Below, piece after piece: positions 8,919 through 15,820 of a DNA stretch of 25,603 nt (its first letter is position 1; each line of letters begins with the position of its first letter). Where the stretch lies: positions 1-25,603 of the forward strand of contig DATJHM010000092.1 in assembly GCA_035493895.1 (NCBI GenBank). Reading direction: 5' to 3'. Both the position numbers and the translations under genes were made by a program. Origin of the DNA: DATJHM01 sp035493895. GTDB lineage: Bacteria > Chloroflexota > Ktedonobacteria > Ktedonobacterales > Ktedonobacteraceae. The notes under the pieces are model-generated. The model saw nothing but the letters and a program-made list of their open reading frames with translations. It searched no databases and had not been told where the DNA came from.

Positions 8919-9782
8919 ATGCAATCAGTTGTGGTTACTGGCGTTTCCTCTGGCATCGGCTGGGGTACGACCAAAGTTCTGCTCAAGCATGGATTTCACG
9001 TTTTCGGCAGTGTTCGCAAAAAGGAAGACGCTGACCGCTTGAGCGCTGAGTGGAGAGAAGCATTTACGCCTCTCATCTTCGATATCACCGATGAGCAAGC
9101 AGTGCAACAAGCTGCCGCTACCGTGCGTGATCATTTACAGGGCGAAACGCTGTTCGGTTTAGTAAATAACGCTGGCATTTCCGTTCCGGCCCCGCTCATC
9201 TACCAGCCAATCGACGATTATCGTCATCAACTGGAAGTCAATCTCGTTGGCCCCTTGATTGTCACACAGGCATTTGTTGGTCTGCTAGGAGCAGATCACG
9301 AGCGGACGCGTCATCCTGGACGTATTATCAACATCGGTTCCGTAGGAGGAAAAATAGCGCTCCCCTTTCTTGGCGCATATAATACTTCGAAATCTGGCTT
9401 AGAGGGCCTGTCCGATACGCTCCGTCGCGAATTGCTAATTCACGGCATCGACGTCATCGTCATTGGCCCGGGCTCTGTAGCAACCGCCATCTGGGATAAA
9501 GCCGAGCAGTTCGACATTTCCCCTTATCAAAACACCGAATATGCTCCTGCGCTGGAGCCATTCCGCCAGTATATGGTCAAAGGTGGGCGCAAGGGATATT
9601 CACCCGAGTACCTTGGTGAGCTTGTCCATAAGGCCTTGACGACACCGCATCCCCCTGTTCGTTATGGATTTGCCGCCGTGATTCACCCATGGCGCAACTG
9701 GGTACTCCCTCGCCTGCTTCCCAAACGCCGTTTCGATGCGATCATCGCCAGAAGCCTGAGATGGAAACGCCGGGAACGCTAA
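8919..9782 (+). CDS. Short-chain dehydrogenase/reductase (SDR family)
   Basis: A 287-residue classical SDR. The N-terminal Rossmann motif is VVTGVSSGIG (TGxxxGIG). The structural motif is VNNAG. The catalytic triad fits S141 in NIGSVGGK, Y154 and K158 in AYNTSKSGLEGLSDTLRRE, and the PGSV segment follows. It should be a soluble NAD(P)(H)-dependent oxidoreductase; the substrate is unknown. The C-terminal extension (about residues 215-287), containing HPWRNWVLPRLLPKRRFD, resembles retinol-dehydrogenase-like bacterial SDRs. The start has AGGAG about 12 nt upstream. It lies 129 bp after the ABC transporter, with two palindromes between, so it is probably separately controlled. Its stop is one base from the stop of the convergent membrane-protein gene. 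Confidence 0.93.
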   Translation: MQSVVVTGVSSGIGWGTTKVLLKHGFHVFGSVRKKEDADRLSAEWREAFTPLIFDITDEQAVQQAAATVRDHLQGETLFGLVNNAGISVPAPLIYQPIDDYRHQLEVNLVGPLIVTQAFVGLLGADHERTRHPGRIINIGSVGGKIALPFLGAYNTSKSGLEGLSDTLRRELLIHGIDVIVIGPGSVATAIWDKAEQFDISPYQNTEYAPALEPFRQYMVKGGRKGYSPEYLGELVHKALTTPHPPVRYGFAAVIHPWRNWVLPRLLPKRRFDAIIARSLRWKRRER

Positions 9783-9783
9783 G

Positions 9784-10467
9784 TCATTTGCGCGCAAGAC
9801 TTTGTCCGAGCAAACCACCAAGCACGCTAATGCCGATGCCCAGGCCAATGACCACGAAAAGCGCGATAGCAAAGCCTCCGATCAAGCTGATAAAGTAAGA
9901 CCCGATGATTCTTCCACCGAGCATATGTAAAGTCATCAAAAAATTGAAACCGAGGATCAGGAGATACATGACAAAATAACAGAGACTCATCCACAGCCCG
10001 GCTATACTTGCAGTTACTGCACGCTGTGAACGCCGGGCTGCTAAGAAGCCCGCGAAGAAGTAAAGGGCCCAATAGATCAGGATAAAGATCGCCGCTACAA
10101 GGAGTGAGTAAAAGCTGACAGAAGTGATTGAGGAATGGTACTGAAGCACCATAAACGAAATAAATGCCTGACTGGTGATGGCTTCGAGAATAGCAGCAAA
10201 AGCGATAATTCCGCCGAAGATCAATCCATATTTCAGTGCAGCTATCTTGCCTGTTTGTAACTGTTCCTGCTGAAACTGATAACCCGGCCAGCCGGGTTGC
10301 GCCTGATAGAGGGGATAGCCAGGTTGTGCTTGATTCTGATTAGAGGGGTAATCAGACTGTGGCTGGTTCTGGTAGGGAGGATATGGTACAAAAGGCGAAG
10401 GTGGCTGTTGAGGTATTGAGGATGGTGGTTGTTGCTCTGGCGGCATCGGAAATGGTGATTGTTGCAC
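9784..10467 (-). CDS. Pro/Gln-rich membrane protein of unknown function
   Basis: A 227-residue protein not assigned to a named family. The first ~70 residues are low-complexity and rich in proline, glutamine and tyrosine, with repeated PGYP/PGWPGY-like turns. The rest holds about four hydrophobic segments, ending in a strongly hydrophobic glycine-rich helix (SLIGGFAIALFVVIGLGIGI) and a short basic tail. Disordered Pro/Gln/Tyr-rich N-termini joined to small membrane domains are common in Gram-positive and Chloroflexota proteins and may mediate assembly. The start is GTG (10465-10467), preceded by AAGGAG. It begins 30 bp after the slipin stop on the same strand, so the two are probably one operon, suggesting a shared role in membrane organisation (inference). 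Confidence 0.8.
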   Translation of the reverse strand: MQQSPFPMPPEQQPPSSIPQQPPSPFVPYPPYQNQPQSDYPSNQNQAQPGYPLYQAQPGWPGYQFQQEQLQTGKIAALKYGLIFGGIIAFAAILEAITSQAFISFMVLQYHSSITSVSFYSLLVAAIFILIYWALYFFAGFLAARRSQRAVTASIAGLWMSLCYFVMYLLILGFNFLMTLHMLGGRIIGSYFISLIGGFAIALFVVIGLGIGISVLGGLLGQSLARK

Positions 10468-10497
10468 AAATATTCTCCTTAGCAGCTTTCATTCATT

Positions 10498-11310
10498 TCA
10501 TCTCGCTGTTTGCCAGGATCTTACATTCTCTTCTGCGGCGGTAGCCCCACCTGCTCTACCCTGTGTCACCTGGAGCACCGTCTCGATCAGGTCCGTCGGC
10601 AGCGGAAACACGATCGTCGAGTTTTTCTCGACCGCGATCTCGGTCAGCGTTTGCAGGTAGCGCAATTGCAATGCGGCAGGCTGGGAATGAATAACCTCCG
10701 CAGCCTGGGCCAGTTTGGCGGAGGCTTGCAACTCTCCCTGCGCGTGAATCACTTTTGCTCGCTTCTCGCGTTCAGCTTCCGCCTGCTTGGCCATGGCGCG
10801 CTGCATCGACACCGGTAGCTCGACGTCTTTCACCTCGACCGCCGTCACCTTCACGCCCCAATGCTCCGTCTGCTCATCGATGATCGCTTGCAACTCACTG
10901 TTGATCTTCTGACGATCCGCGAGCAACTGATCGAGCTCCGATTGACCCAGCACGTTGCGCAACGTCGTTTGCCCGATCTGCGTCGTCGCCATATTGAAGT
11001 TCACCACATTCACAATCGCTGCAACCGGATCAACCACGTAGAAATACACCACCGCCGTCACTTTGATCGTCACGTTATCGCGCGTAATCACTTCCTGCGG
11101 CGGCACCGTGAATGTGGCAATACGCAAATCAACCTTGACCATACGCGAGATGAAAGGCGGCACCAGAAACAGCCCAGGACCCTTCGCGCCAGTCAAACGT
11201 CCTAATACAAAGATGACTCCTCGCTCATACTGTTGCACGATACGTATCGCAGAGAGAGCCAGGAAGATGAGAAGCAGGATAATGATGCCTATCAGCAGAC
11301 TCGTACCCAT
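10498..11310 (-). CDS. Slipin / stomatin-like SPFH (band 7) membrane protein
   Basis: A 270-residue SPFH protein of usual slipin length. An N-terminal hydrophobic hairpin or anchor (about residues 4-22) is followed by RIVQQYERGVIFVLGRL. The band 7 core includes GPGLFLVPPFISRMVKVDLR, VITRDNVTIKVTAVVYF and LRNVLGQSELDQLLADR. An alanine/glutamate-rich coiled coil (AMAKQAEAEREKRAKVIHAQ) follows. Family members oligomerise into large rings on the inner membrane and organise microdomains or regulate membrane proteases. Slipins often have an NfeD partner, but none lies beside this one; a Pro/Gln-rich membrane protein takes that place. The start is supported by AAGGAGG 7 nt upstream. Confidence 0.95.
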   Translation of the reverse strand: MGTSLLIGIIILLLIFLALSAIRIVQQYERGVIFVLGRLTGAKGPGLFLVPPFISRMVKVDLRIATFTVPPQEVITRDNVTIKVTAVVYFYVVDPVAAIVNVVNFNMATTQIGQTTLRNVLGQSELDQLLADRQKINSELQAIIDEQTEHWGVKVTAVEVKDVELPVSMQRAMAKQAEAEREKRAKVIHAQGELQASAKLAQAAEVIHSQPAALQLRYLQTLTEIAVEKNSTIVFPLPTDLIETVLQVTQGRAGGATAAEENVRSWQTAR

Positions 11311-11639
11311 AACAAGCCTCCTTACGACTTGCGCAATGAGCTACGTTACCACTTCTTCCCGGGGCGTTTCCCCCGAACAAAGGATTTTCAAGCCGCTACC
11401 ACTGCACCGTACTATGTGTATCCCTGCTTGCCGTACCCGCAAACAGGTGAAAGAGGAACATGGTTGGTGGAGAATAAAACTACAATTAATATATCCAATA
11501 ATATCTATCAGATACTGCAAGCATATACTTTTTTCGAGTAAAATGCAATATTTATCTAAAGAGATAAACCTTTACTAAAACGCTTCCCTCACGTTTTGTC
11601 GCTTCTTATCGCACACAAGAAAAAATAGTGCCGTAGCAG
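11311..11639. other. Intergenic region upstream of the slipin gene
   Basis: This region of about 330 bp follows the LacI-type gene and precedes the slipin gene, both on the minus strand. It is AT-rich around 11465-11580. A perfect 7-bp inverted repeat, TTTATCT-AAAG-AGATAAA, lies at 11551-11568; it could be an operator or a weak terminator for the repressor gene. A possible minus-strand promoter overlaps its edge (listed separately). No convincing coding region was found. Confidence 0.45.
11520..11548 (-). promoter_or_regulatory. Possible promoter of the slipin operon
   Basis: Read on the minus strand, TTGCAT (11543-11548) and TATGCT (11520-11525) are 17 nt apart. This would give a leader of about 200 nt before the slipin start. 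Several other weak AT-rich candidates are nearby, so the assignment is tentative. Confidence 0.28.
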
Positions 11640-12683
11640 TTAGAGAGATCCACTTCTTGGAGCCGCACAGGATTGTCGCACAACAAGCGAGGTCGAGAGC
11701 TCCACATGGGGAGAGTCGAGCGTCTGTCCCGCAATGAGACGAAGCAGCATGGTCGTCGCCATCCTCCCCATCTCTACCAATGGTTGATGAATGGTCGTCA
11801 ATGGAGGAGACATCTGGGCAGTGTACATAACATCATCGAAACCAATCACACTGACGGCCTCGGGAATGTGGATGTTCCGCTGGTAGAGCGCCTGATAGAC
11901 GCCTGCGGCCTGCGCATCGTTCCCGGCAAACACGGCGGTCGGAGGATCAGGCAGATCCAGCAATGTGCACATCTGCTGGTAACCATCCCCAAGCAGATAG
12001 TTCCCCTCACAAATCAGAGCAGGATCTACCGGTATCCCAACACGCTCGAGCGCCTCCCGATAGCCAGCCAGACGCGCACGAGAGGTCGTAAGATGGAGTG
12101 GACCCGTGATAATCGCGATACGACGATGGCCCAGAGATATAAGATATTCGGTCGCAGTATAACCGCCAAACCAGATCGTAGAGCCAATGGTCGGGAAAGC
12201 CGTCGTCGGCTCATTGCGATCTCCAATCGCCACAAAGGGGATTTTCTGCTCGAGCAGCGTATTGGCAACGCCTATATGCTCATATGGCAACAACAGCAGC
12301 ACGCCATCGCTCGATTGATCAAGCAGGCGACGCAGCCAGAGACGCTCCAACGCCTCGTCTTCATGTGTTGCAAAAACGACGAGACGATGCCCGCTCTGTT
12401 CAAGCGCATCCTGGACGCCGCGCATGATGCCAAGATCATAGCCACCCTCCAGGCGCATAATTACCAGATCAATCAGACCGCTTTGTCCCTTACGCAAATG
12501 ACGGGCAGCATGATTTTGTACATACCCATGCTGATCAATCACCTGCTGGATACGCGCCCGCGTTTGCGCTCCCACTCCTGGTAACTGATTAAGAACTTTT
12601 GAGACGGTCGTTGTTGAAACGCCAGCTTCCCTGGCAATCTGCTCTATCGTGAGATGCTCTGCCTGTTTTTGTTTCGGCGACAT
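11640..12683 (-). CDS. LacI-family transcriptional repressor
   Basis: A 347-residue LacI/GalR-type regulator of standard length. The DNA-binding domain at residues 11-60 reads LTIEQIAREAGVSTTTVSKV, followed by the RARIQQVIDQHGYVQN turn and the hinge helix HAARHLRKGQS. The rest is a periplasmic-binding-protein-like effector domain, including VIGFDDVMYTAQMSPPLTTI and EMGRMATTMLLRLI. It should bind operator DNA as a dimer or tetramer and release on binding a sugar. The gene is divergent from the sugar ABC operon and is its obvious regulator. Matching operator-like sites lie downstream of both promoters, implying autorepression. The ligand is unknown. No strong Shine-Dalgarno precedes the ATG at 12683. 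Confidence 0.96.
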   Translation of the reverse strand: MSPKQKQAEHLTIEQIAREAGVSTTTVSKVLNQLPGVGAQTRARIQQVIDQHGYVQNHAARHLRKGQSGLIDLVIMRLEGGYDLGIMRGVQDALEQSGHRLVVFATHEDEALERLWLRRLLDQSSDGVLLLLPYEHIGVANTLLEQKIPFVAIGDRNEPTTAFPTIGSTIWFGGYTATEYLISLGHRRIAIITGPLHLTTSRARLAGYREALERVGIPVDPALICEGNYLLGDGYQQMCTLLDLPDPPTAVFAGNDAQAAGVYQALYQRNIHIPEAVSVIGFDDVMYTAQMSPPLTTIHQPLVEMGRMATTMLLRLIAGQTLDSPHVELSTSLVVRQSCAAPRSGSL

Positions 12684-12703
12684 ACGCTACTCATCCTATT
12701 TAA

Positions 12704-12716
12704 GGGAACGATTACT
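12704..12716 (-). promoter_or_regulatory. Putative LacI-type operator at the repressor's own promoter
   Basis: GGGAACGATTACT on the plus strand matches 11 of 13 positions of the inverse of GGTAATCGTTACC, the site in front of the sugar operon. Its near edge is 17 nt from the end of the repressor's -10 box, the same distance as at the other promoter. The site would block elongation or open-complex formation. Confidence 0.6.
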
Positions 12717-12724
12717 CATTTATA

Positions 12725-12741
12725 TGGTACTCATCGTACCA
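12725..12741. promoter_or_regulatory. Dyad TGGTAC-N5-GTACCA overlapping the repressor -10 box
   Basis: A perfect 6-bp inverted repeat with a 5-nt spacer covers the -10 hexamer of the predicted repressor promoter. It may be a second, different operator, or it may be fortuitous. It is not repeated at the sugar operon promoter. Confidence 0.35.
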
Positions 12742-12762
12742 CGATTTCTTCCTTTTTGTCAA
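12733..12762 (-). promoter_or_regulatory. Predicted promoter of the LacI-type repressor gene
   Basis: On the minus strand, a perfect TTGACA (12757-12762) and TACGAT (12733-12738) are separated by 18 nt. Transcription would begin near 12726, giving a leader of about 43 nt before the repressor ATG. Confidence 0.6.
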
Positions 12763-12853
12763 CGCTCCCTGCTTCTATTCACGTTTTTCTCGTGTAAGAC
12801 CAGACTATTTTAACGAAAAAATTGTCCTGTGCCGCAATCAATCTTCATGCCCC

Positions 12854-12882
12854 TTGACATTCTTCTGTTTCTATGCTACGTT
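12854..12882 (+). promoter_or_regulatory. Predicted promoter of the sugar ABC operon
   Basis: A perfect TTGACA (12854-12859) is followed after 17 nt by TACGTT (12877-12882), a modest -10 box. The start would be near 12889, leaving an unusually long leader of about 385 nt before the binding-protein gene. An operator-like site lies immediately downstream of the start. Confidence 0.55.
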
Positions 12883-12898
12883 TCTCTTAGCAAGATAA

Positions 12899-12911
12899 GG
12901 TAATCGTTACC
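12899..12911. promoter_or_regulatory. Putative LacI-type operator of the sugar ABC operon
   Basis: GGTAATCGTTACC is an inverted repeat with perfect 5-bp arms around TCG, at about +10 to +22 of the predicted transcript. Its near-copy stands at the same offset from the repressor's own promoter, which supports a real operator for the adjacent LacI-family protein. Confidence 0.62.
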
Positions 12912-13000
12912 CTAATCTTCTCTCTCCTTTTTCTACGCGGTAAAGGACGACAACTCATCGTCATCGTTAGACGACGCTATCACTGAGGAGGTCTGGAGCT

Positions 13001-13144
13001 ATGAAGCTTTGTTCGGTTCGCTCATCCTTCTTACCCTATCTGGTATTTTTTGCGTTGCTGGAACTACCAGTCTATTTGCGCTTCCCTTATCCATGCAACG
13101 CTTCTCTTGTCGTCCACAACTTCTATTTACATCGTTCCTCATAG
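13001..13144 (+). CDS. Possible 47-residue leader ORF in the sugar operon 5' region
   Basis: An ATG at 13001 is preceded by GAGGAGG about 8 nt upstream, a stronger ribosome-binding site than many real genes here. It opens a 47-codon frame ending in TAG at 13142-13144. The product has a basic start, a short hydrophobic stretch (SSFLPYLVFFALLELPVYL) and a polar tail with two cysteines in all. It lies inside the long leader between the predicted promoter and the binding-protein gene. It could be a small membrane peptide, a regulatory leader peptide, or chance. No family is recognised. Confidence 0.35.
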   Translation: MKLCSVRSSFLPYLVFFALLELPVYLRFPYPCNASLVVHNFYLHRSS

Positions 13145-13209
13145 AACAGGGAGGGTCGATCTTCTTTCGTTATCGCAGGTCTACTGGTCTTTTTGAAGTT
13201 TTTTCTCTC

Positions 13210-13229
13210 ACATCATCACGACATGATGT
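13210..13229 (+). repeat. Inverted repeat 45 nt upstream of the binding-protein gene
   Basis: ACATCAT-CACGAC-ATGATGT is a perfect 7-bp inverted repeat with a 6-nt loop. It lies in the predicted leader, shortly before the Shine-Dalgarno of the binding-protein gene. It could be an RNA hairpin affecting translation or stability, or a DNA-binding site. Confidence 0.35.
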
Positions 13230-13273
13230 AGGAACGTCATGCAATTTTCACCTGTAAGTTTCAAGGAGGCAGA

Positions 13274-14659
13274 ATGGATACCACACGCAAAACGACGACG
13301 TTTTCTTTGCATCGGAGGAGCTTCTTACAACAAAGCGCTGCGCTGGGAGCAGGCGCACTTGGTCTGGATCTGCTCAGTGCCTGCGGATCTTCGGGACCAG
13401 CAGCCCCAACATCAACGACCGCTACCGTCGACACCTTACCCCCTACCAGCAACCCTGGCGCTGTCTATCTGTTCAATCAGACGATCAAGTCGTTTGAGCA
13501 GAGCCATCCTGGAGAACATATCGTCGGTAAAAACGATCCATATGATCCCACTACATATTTTGCCAGACTCGCGGCTGGTCAGGCGGAAGATGGCAAAGAA
13601 AGCTGGTTTACCGAACCACCTCTCTTGATCAAGAAGCATGCAGTAGCAGATATTACCAGTCTGGCAAAATCCTGGTCAGGTTTCAGTAGCTATAATCCGG
13701 GTATCGCCTCTATTGTCACCGACCCGTCCAGCAACAAGATTTATGGTATCCCCGTCACCGGCTATACGCTCACGCTCATGTACAACCGTAAGCTTTTCTC
13801 AGCAGCAGGGCTCAATCCCGATCAGCCACCGACTACCTGGGACCAGTTCCGCCAGTATGCAAAGCAACTTACGGGCTCACAGGTCGCAGGATTTGCCGAC
13901 ACCAGCGCGCAGAATCAGGGCGGATGGCATTTCACCAACTGGATGTATTCAGCAGGCGGAGATATGCAATCCGCTGATGGCACGAAAGTGGCCTTCAATA
14001 GTGACAAAGGCGTCAGTGTACTCCAGCTTCTCAAGGATATGCGCTTCACCGATCAGTCTATGACGAAACAGCAACTCCTCACGCAGGACAACACGCTACA
14101 ATTGCTGGCAACCGGAAAAGTAGCGATGGTCATTATGGCACCTGATCAGCTCAATACGTTGAAGGCACAATATCAGGCCAATCTGGAAGATTTCGGCATG
14201 GGACCAATGCCTCAAAATGGCGGCAATGCCGCGCTCACTGGCGGAAATGTCTTCATATTTAATCCCAAGTCGTCTCAAGATAAGATTAAAGCGGCCTTCG
14301 ACTATGTCATCTATAACTTTTTCAATCCGAGTGTTCTGGAGGCACAATACGCCAATTCTGCTTCAGCCGGACAGGTTGTAGGGGGCCCGGCGAATGTCCT
14401 CTTCACAGGCGATTTCCAGAAACAGCTGAATGATCTTGCCACAAAGTACGCGAATGCTCCGCTCCAAAACTACAAAGCGTTTAACGACTCCACACTGACT
14501 TTGCGCGCAGAACCACGCAACCAGACACAGAAGATGTACGCAGCACTCGACCCTGTGGTACAGGCAGTGCTCACGAACCAGAAAGCCGATCCTAAAGCTT
14601 TGCTGGATCAGGCTGCCCAGCAATTCCAGCAAGTTCTGGACCAGAGCGCTTCATCCTAA
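13274..14659 (+). CDS. Sugar ABC transporter solute-binding lipoprotein (Tat-exported)
   Basis: A 461-residue extracytoplasmic solute-binding protein of the family 1 (carbohydrate) type. The N-terminus has a twin-arginine signal, HRRSFLQQ (R14, R15), a hydrophobic core, and a lipobox LLSAC with the lipidated cysteine at residue 37; a Thr/Ser/Pro/Ala linker follows. The mature domain contains GIPVTGYTLTLMYNRKLFSA and PDQPPTTWDQFRQYAKQL, typical of sugar-binding components. Export folded via Tat and lipid anchoring to the outer face of the membrane are expected. The start is supported by AAGGAGG 5 nt upstream. It is the first structural gene of the importer operon and is followed by an intercistronic hairpin and two permeases. 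The sugar is unknown. Confidence 0.94.
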   Translation: MDTTRKTTTFSLHRRSFLQQSAALGAGALGLDLLSACGSSGPAAPTSTTATVDTLPPTSNPGAVYLFNQTIKSFEQSHPGEHIVGKNDPYDPTTYFARLAAGQAEDGKESWFTEPPLLIKKHAVADITSLAKSWSGFSSYNPGIASIVTDPSSNKIYGIPVTGYTLTLMYNRKLFSAAGLNPDQPPTTWDQFRQYAKQLTGSQVAGFADTSAQNQGGWHFTNWMYSAGGDMQSADGTKVAFNSDKGVSVLQLLKDMRFTDQSMTKQQLLTQDNTLQLLATGKVAMVIMAPDQLNTLKAQYQANLEDFGMGPMPQNGGNAALTGGNVFIFNPKSSQDKIKAAFDYVIYNFFNPSVLEAQYANSASAGQVVGGPANVLFTGDFQKQLNDLATKYANAPLQNYKAFNDSTLTLRAEPRNQTQKMYAALDPVVQAVLTNQKADPKALLDQAAQQFQQVLDQSASS

Positions 14660-14671
14660 ACCAACGTTATC

Positions 14672-14703
14672 GCATATGGGCAACACTTACTCTGCCCATA
14701 TGC
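14672..14703 (+). repeat. 11-bp perfect stem-loop between binding-protein and permease genes
   Basis: GCATATGGGCA and TGCCCATATGC pair perfectly around a 10-nt loop, starting 13 nt after the binding-protein stop. There is no T-run, so it is not a standard terminator. Such hairpins in ABC operons often protect the upstream message and raise binding-protein levels over permeases; that role is inferred here. Confidence 0.6.
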
Positions 14704-14832
14704 ATCAATATCGATAAAGATTCATCAACTCCGTAGAGGCACGGGGCACGCAGTTTTATTTGGACGAACGGACGCCCCTGCCATTATCTGGCTACAAGGC
14801 AGATCTATTATTTTCAAGAAAAGGGGCTATGT

Positions 14833-15819
14833 ATGGGGCTGCAATCATCCTCGCCACCTTCTTTTCCGGCGCAGAAATATTCATCTCCAGGGCCATACAC
14901 ATCCACTGACAGAAGGCAGTCGAATAATAGCTTCTCCACGAAGGTGCTACAAGTGATCCGACGCAACCTCAACGGCTATCTCTTCCTGCTTCCTGCACTG
15001 ATTGCATTTGCGCTTTTTGTCTGGTATCCCATCATACTGGGTTTTATCATGAGCTTTGAACATGTCGATATGCTTAATCCTTCGACATGGGCCGGTTGGA
15101 CAAACTACCAGCATGTCATAGCCGATCCACTTTTCCTGATTGCCTGGCGCAATACCCTGGCTTTTACGGTCTATGCCCTGATCTTTGGCTATGCTACCCC
15201 TATTATCCTCGCTCTTCTCCTGAATGAGATGCGCCACGGCAAAGGATTTTTCAGGCTGGCATTCTACATCCCCGTAATGCTGCCGCCGATTGTTACGGTA
15301 TTTCTCTGGCGCTGGCTCTACAATCCCGACTCCGGCTTGCTCAATGCCATATTGGCGGTCTTTCACCTGCCGCAGGGCCTCTGGCTGGAGACGCCGGGTA
15401 CGGCTCTTCCCGCTCTGGTCGTGGTTGCAACCTGGAGCAGCGCTGGCGCAACAATGCTCATCTATCTTGCAGCCTTACAAGGAATTCCGGCTTCGCTCTA
15501 TGAGGCAACGGAAATAGACGGCGCAAACCTCTGGCGGCGACTCTGGCATGTCACATTGCCACAAATTCGCGGCATTATGCTCCTGATGCTCATCTTACAG
15601 ATCATCGCCACGATGCAGGTCTTCACTGAACCCTTTACGATCACCAGCGGTGGGCCACAGAATGCTACGATGACTGTTGTCCTGTTGATCTACAACGACG
15701 CATTCCAGCAAGGAGATTTTGGACCTGCAAGCGCGTTGGGAATCCTGCTGTTCCTGGTCCTTGCAATCTTTACACTGATTTATCTGTGGTTCTCACGCCG
15801 CTTCAATGGAGAAGAATAA
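14833..15819 (+). CDS. Sugar ABC transporter permease (MalF/UgpA-like)
   Basis: A 328-residue MetI-like inner-membrane permease. After a cytoplasmic Ser/Pro-rich N-terminus of about 45 residues come the first helix (LNGYLFLLPALIAFALFVWY) and further hydrophobic segments. The EAA loop that docks the ATPase is EATEIDGANLWRRLWHVTLP, beginning at residue 224. The start ATG has AAGGGG about 6 nt upstream. It forms the transport channel with the next permease and takes substrate from the lipoprotein encoded upstream. No ATPase gene is in the operon, so a shared MsmK/MalK-type subunit encoded elsewhere is expected from knowledge of such systems. Confidence 0.95.
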   Translation: MGLQSSSPPSFPAQKYSSPGPYTSTDRRQSNNSFSTKVLQVIRRNLNGYLFLLPALIAFALFVWYPIILGFIMSFEHVDMLNPSTWAGWTNYQHVIADPLFLIAWRNTLAFTVYALIFGYATPIILALLLNEMRHGKGFFRLAFYIPVMLPPIVTVFLWRWLYNPDSGLLNAILAVFHLPQGLWLETPGTALPALVVVATWSSAGATMLIYLAALQGIPASLYEATEIDGANLWRRLWHVTLPQIRGIMLLMLILQIIATMQVFTEPFTITSGGPQNATMTVVLLIYNDAFQQGDFGPASALGILLFLVLAIFTLIYLWFSRRFNGEE

Positions 15820-15820
15820 C

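Noticed and set aside
11673..12584. 303-codon plus-strand frame opposite the LacI-type gene
   Set aside because: The translation is Arg/His/Gln-rich with no recognisable domain, and the minus-strand frame is a complete LacI-family protein.
13009..13257. 82-codon frame starting with TTG in the sugar operon leader
   Set aside because: It has no suitable ribosome-binding site and an atypical start, and it overlaps the better-supported 47-codon frame starting at 13001.
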